From assembly GCF_015221875.1 (NCBI RefSeq), contig NZ_JACYGY010000002.1, positions 541,573 to 605,572 of the forward strand: DNA of 64,000 nucleotides, in the 5' to 3' direction. Positions 9,101 to 16,372 of the stretch are shown here, one piece after another (position 1 is the first letter of the stretch; the number at the start of each line of letters is the position of its first letter). The DNA is from Dyadobacter subterraneus. GTDB lineage: Bacteria; Bacteroidota; Bacteroidia; Cytophagales; Spirosomataceae. A program made the translations under genes and the position numbers. The notes below the pieces were generated by a model. That model was not told the origin of the DNA. It did no database searches and saw nothing but the letters and a program-made list of their open reading frames with translations.

Positions 9101-9526
9101 TTTCTTCTTGGCAGCTACTTCACGGTCGAAGTAGGATGCAGTAACTTCCAGACTTTCGTTATCCTTGAAACGACGTGCAGTATCTTTAACAATCGCAAAA
9201 GCTTTCGGAAGAATATCCAGCAATACTACTTCAAGTTGTTTATTACGATCTAACTCAAGTGTATCGATTTTCTTGAATATCGCTTCTTTACTATCCACAT
9301 TAGGTTCAGCCGCAGCCTGCTCACGCAAGGTCACGATCTGATCATCAATCGATTTTAATTCAGAAGCAATATGTGCTTTCAGTCCTTCTGATTGCGCTCT
9401 AAGTTCATCGTTGGACAAGGAAGCCAGTTTCGCGTACTCTGCGTTGATCAGGCCGACGTAAGGAGTCAATTCCTTTAAGTCGCGCTCTGCTTTCGTGCCG
9501 AATAGCTTCGAAAATATTTTAAACAT
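6182..9526 (-). CDS. secA: Protein translocase ATPase SecA
   Basis: This 1114-residue motor drives unfolded preproteins through SecYEG at the inner membrane. Visible landmarks are the Walker A loop ATGEGKTL near residue 195, the DEVD box in [26 protein letters not shown], and [23 protein letters not shown] of the second ATPase domain. It exceeds the usual length of about 900 because of an inserted segment after [13 protein letters not shown] (about residues 320-430), common in Bacteroidota SecA. The C-terminus ends ECVVIE after a proline-rich linker and lacks the cysteine-rich zinc SEC-C motif that binds SecB in proteobacteria. The ATG at 9526 gives a standard N-terminus ([10 protein letters not shown]). 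Confidence 0.98.
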   Translation of the reverse strand: [1114 protein letters not shown]

Positions 9527-9627
9527 GATAGTATAGGTATTGTGAATCGTTCATTTTACTTAAAAAATATCAAGCCTGAATAGCCCAAAATGCCAGATTG
9601 TCAGCTATTCAAATCATTTTTCAACTA

Positions 9628-9635
9628 CAAATGTA
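9628..9635 (-). promoter_or_regulatory. Candidate secA -7 element TACATTTG
   Basis: Reads TACATTTG on the minus strand, a TAnnTTTG match, about 95 nt before the secA ATG. The nearest TTG upstream is 22 nt away, within the 17-23 nt range known for this phylum. Confidence 0.4.
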
Positions 9636-9928
9636 ATTTATTGCGCATAGTAATCAGCAACATATTCGATAATCCTAAGGGGATTTTAATGTTTTTTAGA
9701 TTCCTTTAACGCATACATTCTTAATTCAGGATGTTGTTCCTGAATTTTCTGTTATGTATCAAACGAAACAATTCACCAGTATCAGACACAATCCATGTGA
9801 TTTTTATCAAAAATTATAACAAAAATTTCTACCCTTCCGCCGACTCTTTATTCCTCATCAAAAACAACCACTTTTCACTTCTTTAAACCATTCATATAGA
9901 TTCATAACAACTACTATGTATCACCTAG

Positions 9929-9936
9929 TACCTTTG
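9929..9936 (+). promoter_or_regulatory. -7 element TACCTTTG for the pspC-like gene
   Basis: TACCTTTG matches TAnnTTTG and lies 33 nt before the ATG. No TTG is visible at the -33 position. Confidence 0.45.
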
Positions 9937-9968
9937 AATCAACAATAACAAATAAAACGAACATAGCC

Positions 9969-10199
9969 ATGAACAACAATAGATTATTCCGCGATGTAAA
10001 TAATAAAGTAATAAGTGGTGTAGCAGCTGGTATCGCTAATTATTTACAAATAGATGTAGTGATTGTCAGAGTACTTTTTGTGATGAGTTTCTTTATTCCT
10101 TCACATTTCCCTGTAATTCTTTTCTACATCGTGTTATGGATTGCAATGCCTAAAAAAGCAAAAGCTATCGACCATTTTGAAAACCCGGTAGCGCACTAA
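9969..10199 (+). CDS. PspC domain protein
   Basis: A 76-residue protein made almost entirely of one PspC domain: NNRLFRDVNNKVISGVAAGIANYLQ, then VDVVIVRVLFV and a hydrophobic segment (about residues 38-58) ending WIAMPKKAK. PspC proteins sit in the inner membrane and take part in phage-shock/envelope-stress signalling, although in Bacteroidota they usually occur without the classical pspA operon, as here. It is monocistronic, with its own -7 element and a very strong terminator at 10226. Confidence 0.85.
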   Translation: MNNNRLFRDVNNKVISGVAAGIANYLQIDVVIVRVLFVMSFFIPSHFPVILFYIVLWIAMPKKAKAIDHFENPVAH

Positions 10200-10225
10200 G
10201 GACTTTATCAATTGAACTGTTTTTT

Positions 10226-10265
10226 AAAACCGACGGAATAAAACTATTCCGTCGGTTTTTTGTTT
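10226..10265 (+). terminator. Strong intrinsic terminator after the pspC-like gene
   Basis: AAAACCGACGGAATA (10226-10240) and TATTCCGTCGGTTTT (10245-10259) form a perfect 15-bp stem with a 4-nt loop, followed by TTGTTTT. It separates the pspC-like gene from the thiolase operator. Confidence 0.85.
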
Positions 10266-10289
10266 TACAGATAATTCCTAATTTTACGA

Positions 10290-10307
10290 TAGTATGCAGG
10301 CATACTA
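10290..10307. promoter_or_regulatory. Perfect palindromic operator before the thiolase gene
   Basis: TAGTATGCAGGCATACTA is a perfect 8-2-8 palindrome 55 nt upstream of the thiolase ATG. The same site occurs before the acyl-CoA dehydrogenase (two copies) and before the marR gene at 56701. It is inferred to be the binding site of that MarR-family regulator. Confidence 0.75.
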
Positions 10308-10362
10308 TTTTTCTTTTTAAAAAAGTCACTAAGAATTCAGTTAAAAACTAACCGATAAATCT

Positions 10363-11541
10363 ATGGACGCATACATTGTTGCCGGCTACCGCACCGCGGT
10401 TGGAAAAGCTACCCGTGGTGGTTTTCGTTTTACCCGGCCAGACAATCTTGGTGCTGATGTCATTAAATATATTCTGGAAAAAATCCCTCAGCTTGATCCT
10501 GAAAGGGTTGACGATGTAATTGTAGGCAACGCCGTTCCGGAAGCAGAACAGGGTATGCAAATGGGAAGATATGTAGCATTACTTTCTCTCCCAAAAAGTG
10601 TTTCCGGCATTACAATCAATCGTTATTGCGGTTCAGGTGTAGAAGCAATTGCGATGGCTTCTGCGAAAATTCATGCAGGAATGGCGGATTGCATCATAGC
10701 GGGAGGGACAGAATCCATGTCACTCGTTCCAACGATGGGCTGGAAAACTGCTTTGAATTTTGAAATAGCCCAAAACCATCCGGATTATTATCTGAGTATG
10801 GGATTAACGGCAGAGCAGGTTTCCAAAGATTTCAAAATCAGTCGTGAAAGACAGGATGAATTTTCATTTCAATCCCATCAAAAAGCATTACTTGCCCAGA
10901 AAGAAGGCTGGTTTGATAGCGGAATTGTACCAATAAAAGTGCAGGAAACTTATTTTGATCCAACTTCCGGCAAGAAAAAAATAAAGGAAACAATTGTTGA
11001 TAAGGACGAAGGGCCGCGCGCCGATACAACCATAGAGGCTCTGAATAAATTGAAGCCGGTTTTTGCAGCAGGCGGTTCTGTTACAGCGGGAAATTCATCA
11101 CAGACTTCCGATGGAGCGGCTTTTGTTGTGGTAATGTCTGAAAAAATGGTGAATGAGCTGGGCTTAAAACCAATTGCCCGGATGCTTTCTTACGCCACAG
11201 CAGGCGTTGATCCAAGAATTATGGGAATCGGGCCGGTGGCCGCTATACCAAAAGCTTTGAAACAAGCAGGATTGCAGCTTGCAGATATTGAACAGATTGA
11301 ATTAAATGAAGCTTTTGCCGCGCAATCGTTGGCAGTAATCCAGGAGCTTGGTATAAATCCTGAAATTGTAAATCCAAACGGAGGTGCCATTGCTTTGGGT
11401 CATGCATTAGGCTCTACCGGCGCACGTCTTTCCGTTCAGCTTTTTAATGAAATGGAGCGCAGAAACCAGAAATATGGTATGGTCACAGCATGTGTTGGCG
11501 GTGGACAGGGCGTTGCTGGAATTTATGAAAGATTAAATTAG
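10363..11541 (+). CDS. fadA: Acetyl-CoA acyltransferase (thiolase)
   Basis: A 392-residue thiolase. The nucleophilic cysteine is C89 in NRYCGSGVEAI. The active-site histidine lies in NPNGGAIALGHALG near residue 347, and the second cysteine in TACVGGGQG near 378. It performs the last step of fatty-acid beta-oxidation, cleaving 3-ketoacyl-CoA with CoA to acetyl-CoA. Biosynthetic acetoacetyl-CoA formation is possible in principle, but the operator at 10290 shared with the acyl-CoA dehydrogenase and the hydroxyacyl-CoA dehydrogenase supports degradation. It is a single-gene unit closed by a terminator at 11574. Confidence 0.92.
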   Translation: MDAYIVAGYRTAVGKATRGGFRFTRPDNLGADVIKYILEKIPQLDPERVDDVIVGNAVPEAEQGMQMGRYVALLSLPKSVSGITINRYCGSGVEAIAMASAKIHAGMADCIIAGGTESMSLVPTMGWKTALNFEIAQNHPDYYLSMGLTAEQVSKDFKISRERQDEFSFQSHQKALLAQKEGWFDSGIVPIKVQETYFDPTSGKKKIKETIVDKDEGPRADTTIEALNKLKPVFAAGGSVTAGNSSQTSDGAAFVVVMSEKMVNELGLKPIARMLSYATAGVDPRIMGIGPVAAIPKALKQAGLQLADIEQIELNEAFAAQSLAVIQELGINPEIVNPNGGAIALGHALGSTGARLSVQLFNEMERRNQKYGMVTACVGGGQGVAGIYERLN

Positions 11542-11573
11542 TACCGATTATTAGGTAAATGAGAGTATTTTTT

Positions 11574-11617
11574 TGTCATCAGGAAAAATTTAATACATTT
11601 CCTGGTGACAATTTTTA
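11574..11617 (+). terminator. Intrinsic terminator after the thiolase gene
   Basis: TGTCATCAGGAAA (11574-11586) pairs with TTTCCTGGTGACA (11598-11610) with one G-T wobble, followed by ATTTTTATTTT. Confidence 0.75.
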
Positions 11618-11719
11618 TTTTACAGGCTATCGAAACAGAATGGCTGTCTAATTTTCCAAAATCCATTTACTGTTGTTAATTGCATTGTTTTACGCACACA
11701 AGCATTATTAAAACCCCTA

Positions 11720-12847
11720 ATGACGAAAAATTACTATCCTTCAAAGGAATTAATTAAGACATCCGAGAAGATCGACATCATTCAGGTCCTTCGTGGGATT
11801 GCGGTTGTCATGGTCATTATCTTTCATTTCAAAGACATTATAAAGCCTGGCGGATATCTAAGAAAGGAGCTTGATTTTTTGTTCAATTCAGGAGCTGCTG
11901 GCGTTGATCTTTTTTTTGTAATCAGTGGATTTATAATGGTTTTTGTCACCCGAAAATCTACCGGAGGAATTGTTTATACTAAAAATTTCCTTCTGAAAAG
12001 AGTTCTCAGAATCTGGCCTCTATATGTTGTCGCCACGCTGGTTTATGCGATAGTCGCCGCCCCGGTTATAGCCAATATATCTCTGACTATTGTTTTACAA
12101 ATTCTGAAAAGTATTTTCTTTATTCCCCTAAGTTATCTTGATCCTCCATATTTTGGCTATGCCTATCTCGGTGTTGGATGGAGCCTTAATTATGAAATGT
12201 ATTTTTATTTATTGATTGCAATTTCTTTACTATCAGGCAAATATCGCTGGCTTGTTTTTGCTGCGCTAATTATATTGACATTGGTGATTTTACCATTGTC
12301 TTGCGAAAATCTTACATTCCGACCTATGGAAACTCAGAATTATGGATCGTTATTTATCAATTTGATTACCAATCCTATTATCTGGGAATTTGTTTACGGA
12401 ACAATAATCGGACTTCTTTACGTTACGCCTTCCTCATCGGCGATAATGCACAGAATTTTCAAATCGCGAACAATCGTGATCACGGTTATTGTTGCAGTTA
12501 TGTGGCAGTATATTTCCGGATTTTATGGAGGTCATGGTCCATTTTACTGGGGACTTTCTATGGCGCTCCTTTTTATGGCTCTGGTTTTTTACAACCGCGG
12601 AAAATCAATTAAATATCCGTCCTGGCTTATTTATCTGGGCGATATTTCTTTCTCGGTGTATTTGTGGCACGTTCCGGTGGCCGTATTTATTACTAATATT
12701 TTCAGCTCATTTTCTCTTCCCCAATTTGCTACGGGCACCCCGGCATTTTTCCTGACAGTTTCTCTTACGCTTATTCTATCTCACATTTCTTACCAGTTAC
12801 TGGAAAAAAAAATGCATTCCTTTTTTACGGCAAAACTTAAAATGTAA
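11720..12847 (+). CDS. Acyltransferase 3 family membrane protein
   Basis: A 375-residue polytopic protein with about ten membrane segments. The start of the domain (IDIIQVLRGIAVVMVIIFHF) holds the RGIA and HF pattern of acyltransferase-3 (OafA/NodX) enzymes, followed by GAAGVDLFFVISGFIM. Family members transfer acyl, often acetyl, groups from the cytoplasmic side onto sugars of exported polysaccharides. Two glycosyltransferases and a secreted glycosidase-like gene lie just downstream, so a surface-glycan substrate is a reasonable inference. It is convergent with the esterase gene at 12867. Confidence 0.88.
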   Translation: MTKNYYPSKELIKTSEKIDIIQVLRGIAVVMVIIFHFKDIIKPGGYLRKELDFLFNSGAAGVDLFFVISGFIMVFVTRKSTGGIVYTKNFLLKRVLRIWPLYVVATLVYAIVAAPVIANISLTIVLQILKSIFFIPLSYLDPPYFGYAYLGVGWSLNYEMYFYLLIAISLLSGKYRWLVFAALIILTLVILPLSCENLTFRPMETQNYGSLFINLITNPIIWEFVYGTIIGLLYVTPSSSAIMHRIFKSRTIVITVIVAVMWQYISGFYGGHGPFYWGLSMALLFMALVFYNRGKSIKYPSWLIYLGDISFSVYLWHVPVAVFITNIFSSFSLPQFATGTPAFFLTVSLTLILSHISYQLLEKKMHSFFTAKLKM

Positions 12848-12866
12848 GCTTGGTGTCACTATATGC

Positions 12867-13985
12867 TTAGTTTATCTTTTTATCTGAAATAACAGTGTAT
12901 TTTTCAGAGATGATCTGTCTGTAATCCTTTTTCCAAAACCGTTTTATGAACAATGCATAACGCTTTGAAATGTACGTTTCCGGAAAACTCAACACATGTC
13001 CGGTTTCAACTTCATAGTTAAGTTCAAAAGGAATTTTAAAAGTCACAAGCTGATCGGAAGTCGTTTTCGCACCGGAAATCATAGGATAAGATGTGCAAAA
13101 AAACAGAGAACCGTTTTCATAAGGCAACACATTATCGCCTGTCCGCTGGAAAAATATGGTTGGCTTGGCGGTAGCGGCTGAAAAGCTGCTTCCCTTTAAT
13201 AAACCATATCCCAGTGAAGTCAGCAGAGCTCTCAATTTAAATCTTTTGGCTGTCTGGTGCGGATCCAGGGCACCCAATAACTTTATAATTCCGGGATCTA
13301 ACACTTCAAAATCAGATTCCTTCATGTATGCGAGCGAAGAAATAGTAATATTTCCGGCGCTGCTTCCGGCAAGAAATATCTGCGAAACATCGATGCCCAA
13401 CGTTTCAGCATTACTTGTAAAATAAAACAAAGCAGCATAAGTATCCTGAACTGCCCGGTAAACTGTACGGATAAGCTCCTGTTTTGTACTACCGCAAATA
13501 TTGGATTCACTTCCTCCGTTAAATCCTAAACGGTAATTTATTGCGGCAGTTGCATATCCTTTTTGCGCAAAATATTTTGCCTTTCCCATCTCATTATCCA
13601 GTGTTCCATACAAAAAAGCACCTTCATGGACAAAAAGAACGAAAGGGCGTTTTTTCAGCGTGTCGTTGGCAGGCGCGAGAAATGAAAAATTAAGATTAAG
13701 CGTTTGACCGGTATAGTTGTTGGCTTTATTATAAATTCCTGTTTTGCTTTCTAAAGCTGCTTCCGGAAAAATATCTACTTCGCCAAACCGCAGAGAATTC
13801 CCTAAAATGCTATCCGTTTTATTGATGACTGCAAAAGCTGTTGTATCAGGAAAAGGGAAAGCAATGGTATCCATTGGATCCGTTCCTGCTTCACCAGGAT
13901 TTGGCTGGCTTGTTGAAGCGCAGGAGAAAAAAATGGAAGTCGTTATTACTATAATTAATAAACGAATACAGTATTTGTAAGGCAT
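12867..13985 (-). CDS. Alpha/beta-hydrolase lipoprotein, esterase-like
   Basis: A 372-residue protein with a signal peptide ending in a lipobox (IFFSCAS), so it is likely lipid-anchored in the envelope. The hydrolase core shows LFVHEGAFLYG, where the carboxylesterase/HSL family has HGGG or HGGA for the oxyanion hole, then ATAAINYRLG and the nucleophile elbow AGSSAGNIT. A late histidine lies in the segment VETGHVLSFP. It is probably a carboxylesterase; the substrate is unknown. It might remove ester groups from glycans made by the neighbouring cluster, but that is speculative. Confidence 0.75.
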   Translation of the reverse strand: MPYKYCIRLLIIVITTSIFFSCASTSQPNPGEAGTDPMDTIAFPFPDTTAFAVINKTDSILGNSLRFGEVDIFPEAALESKTGIYNKANNYTGQTLNLNFSFLAPANDTLKKRPFVLFVHEGAFLYGTLDNEMGKAKYFAQKGYATAAINYRLGFNGGSESNICGSTKQELIRTVYRAVQDTYAALFYFTSNAETLGIDVSQIFLAGSSAGNITISSLAYMKESDFEVLDPGIIKLLGALDPHQTAKRFKLRALLTSLGYGLLKGSSFSAATAKPTIFFQRTGDNVLPYENGSLFFCTSYPMISGAKTTSDQLVTFKIPFELNYEVETGHVLSFPETYISKRYALFIKRFWKKDYRQIISEKYTVISDKKIN

Positions 13986-14160
13986 TAAGAATGTCTTTTG
14001 AGCAGATGATTGCTGATTAAAAAGCAGAGTCCAATAGTAAAAGTACTAATGAAAGTCAAGATTTTTCAATAACGAAAAAAGGAAAACATATTAAATTTCC
14101 TCGTCAGGTAACCGTTAGATAACAAAAGTGCTATTTTTATTGTCTCTTTGCGTGATTTGC

Positions 14161-14189
14161 TTGTCTTCCAGATAGAATCTTTATTTTTG
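14161..14189 (+). promoter_or_regulatory. Full promoter TTG-N18-TATTTTTG for the glycosyltransferase operon
   Basis: TTG (14161-14163) and TATTTTTG (14182-14189) are 18 nt apart, matching both Bacteroidota consensus elements. It lies 27 nt before the ATG at 14217. Confidence 0.6.
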
Positions 14190-14216
14190 CCATATTAAAC
14201 TATACGCCGCTTATTC

Positions 14217-15221
14217 ATGGATGTGTCCATTATTATTATCAATTACCGTACTCCGCAACTCATTATTAATTGCTTAACATCCATTTATCAATATACATAC
14301 GGCGTTAAATTCGAAATAATTGTAGTAGATAATGATCCCGAAAACGGGGGAAAAAATATTGTATTGGAAAAATATCCTGAAATAAACTGGATAGATATGG
14401 AATACAATTCGGGATTTGGAAGAGCAAATAATGCAGGAATGAAAGCTGCAAAAGGCCGGTATTTTCTGATCTTAAATGCTGATACACTTGTGACAGACAA
14501 TGTGATAGGCCGCTGCATGCAAAGAATGGAGCAACAAAAAGAGATATCAGCAGCCGGCGCTTTGCAACAATATGCGGATGGCAGCGCAATGCCTTTTTAT
14601 AAAAGCTTTAACGAATTTCATAAAACCTTTTTCATTTTGCCGCCAAGCGGTATTATTGACCGTATTTTAAACAAATTATATCCCGAACCAATATATAATA
14701 ATCCGGGTCAGTGCGACTGGCTTGTCGGTGCTTTTATTTTTGTAAGACGCGAAGCAGCCGAACTTTCAGGAAGATTTGACGAAGATTTTTTTATGTATGG
14801 TGAAGATGTGGAGTGGTCCGGCCGGTTAGCTAAACAAGGTCAATTACGCTATTTCAACGATTGTACTTTTATCCATCTCGAAAACGATAATCCGTTTCGC
14901 CGGACAAGTATTTCCTGGATTAACCGGTTCAGCACACAAATGCAGGTTTCCAATATGCTTTGGCTCAGAAAGCAGTATGGTGTTGGCGCATATCTGCTGA
15001 TGATACTGCATTATATTTCGATGATACCGGTACTTTTCTTATGGAAGATGCTTTTCAGCATCAAACAAAAGAAAAATCCATTCGGGCATTTAAAGACACA
15101 GATAATTTTCACACGTAAAACCATGGTTTTACTGCATTATTTCTGGCCGACTCTTTTTGCCAAAAGGCGTTTGTATAAAATTAAACCTTCCGAAAATATA
15201 GATTTACTCACCATATCATGA
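14217..15221 (+). CDS. Family 2 glycosyltransferase
   Basis: A 334-residue GT-A fold enzyme. The N-terminus DVSIIIINYRT, followed by EIIVVDND and ILNADTLV (nucleotide-sugar/metal aspartates), is the GT2 pattern of rhamnosyltransferase-like proteins. The segment CDWLVGAFIFVRREA then FDEDFFMYGEDVEWSGRL is the acceptor/catalytic-base region. A hydrophobic stretch near residues 262-280 may touch the membrane. It works in the cytoplasm on surface-polysaccharide assembly. Its stop overlaps the start of the next glycosyltransferase (ATGA), indicating translational coupling. Confidence 0.88.
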   Translation: MDVSIIIINYRTPQLIINCLTSIYQYTYGVKFEIIVVDNDPENGGKNIVLEKYPEINWIDMEYNSGFGRANNAGMKAAKGRYFLILNADTLVTDNVIGRCMQRMEQQKEISAAGALQQYADGSAMPFYKSFNEFHKTFFILPPSGIIDRILNKLYPEPIYNNPGQCDWLVGAFIFVRREAAELSGRFDEDFFMYGEDVEWSGRLAKQGQLRYFNDCTFIHLENDNPFRRTSISWINRFSTQMQVSNMLWLRKQYGVGAYLLMILHYISMIPVLFLWKMLFSIKQKKNPFGHLKTQIIFTRKTMVLLHYFWPTLFAKRRLYKIKPSENIDLLTIS

Positions 15222-16351
15222 ATGTTAGCCAACGAAAAAAAATACTCTTTTTCACCCCTTATGCCACGCGTACGGGTTCTGAAATGTTAATTTATTACAT
15301 ACTTAAATATTTAGACCGAAGTAAATTTGAAGCAGGACTTGTTTGTTTTTCAAAGGGGGAATTGATTAATGATCTGCCTTCCGACATTCCTGTTTTTATC
15401 GCTCCCGGCACTTTTTCTTTTTCCCAGAAAATCGCTTTTCACATGGGTTTTCATCCAATCCATAGGGCGATAAAGAAAGTTTCCAAGGATTTCCAGGCTG
15501 ATCTATGGTACGTTAATACAGTTATGCTGACTGACGTGATCAAGATTGCAAAAGAATTACACATTCCCGTTATTTCTCATATTCATGAACTTTCTGCCAT
15601 GTACTCCCAGGTTAGCAGTCATGATTTTGAAACAGTAATCAACGATTCCGATCTGCTGGTCGGCTGTTCTGATATTGTTTGCAGATGCCTTGAAGAATCC
15701 GGTGGAAAAAGTGTGAAGCGTTTATATCCCTTTGTTGATCTGGAAGAAATCGCGCCGGATAAAGAGAAGGTCCGTAAAATCCGGCAGGAATGGGGTGCCG
15801 GTCCGAATGACTTTGTCTGGATGATGTCAGGGACTTCTTCTGAAAGGAAAGGATTTGATTTACTGCCTGACATTGCATTGAAAATTCCTGAAACTGCGCG
15901 CGTTCATTTGGTCTGGGTGGGCAGTTTGAGTAAAGACGGTTTGGTATACTGGACTAAAAAACGTTGTGAACAGCTTAAAAATGTTACGGTTCATTTGATT
16001 GGTCCTCAAAAAGAAGATTATTATTCCTACATGGAAGCTGCTGACGGATTTATGCTCACTTCCCGACAGGAGCCTTTTGGAATGGTTTTGGTTGAAGCAG
16101 CCTGGCTAGGAAAACCGATCGTCTCTTTTGCAAGCGGCGGTCCTACCGAATTTATTACACCAGGGCTTGGAACTATCGTGCCAAATCTGGATATTCCGTT
16201 ATTTGCAGAAAGTATTTTGCAATGGAATAACAAAATTTCGAGCTTTGATAAAGAATTTTCCCGTCAGAAAGCGCTTACGCATAGTGTTGAAAAGGGCGTG
16301 TCGCAATGGCAAACTATAATTGAAAATTTCACGACGGATAAGAATATTTAA
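15218..16351 (+). CDS. GT4-type (GT-B) glycosyltransferase
   Basis: A 377-residue GT-B fold glycosyltransferase. The N-terminal half begins KKILFFTPYATRTGSEMLIY. The C-terminal half carries the group-1 motif SRQEPFGMVLVEAAWLGKP followed by FASGGPTEFI, in which the glutamates bind the nucleotide-sugar ribose/phosphate. It overlaps the previous gene by 4 nt and is followed after 21 nt by the secreted glycosidase-like gene, so the three probably form one operon from the promoter at 14161. Donor and acceptor are not predictable. Confidence 0.88.
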   Translation: MNVSQRKKILFFTPYATRTGSEMLIYYILKYLDRSKFEAGLVCFSKGELINDLPSDIPVFIAPGTFSFSQKIAFHMGFHPIHRAIKKVSKDFQADLWYVNTVMLTDVIKIAKELHIPVISHIHELSAMYSQVSSHDFETVINDSDLLVGCSDIVCRCLEESGGKSVKRLYPFVDLEEIAPDKEKVRKIRQEWGAGPNDFVWMMSGTSSERKGFDLLPDIALKIPETARVHLVWVGSLSKDGLVYWTKKRCEQLKNVTVHLIGPQKEDYYSYMEAADGFMLTSRQEPFGMVLVEAAWLGKPIVSFASGGPTEFITPGLGTIVPNLDIPLFAESILQWNNKISSFDKEFSRQKALTHSVEKGVSQWQTIIENFTTDKNI

Positions 16352-16372
16352 GCTGGTAAATCTGAGAATGAT

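Larger units (their letters stand above)
9527..9968. other. Gene-free divergent promoter region, secA/pspC
   Basis: About 440 AT-rich bp between divergently transcribed secA and the pspC-like gene. It contains a minus-strand -7 candidate at 9628-9635 and a plus-strand -7 candidate at 9929-9936. No small gene or structured RNA was recognised. Confidence 0.5.
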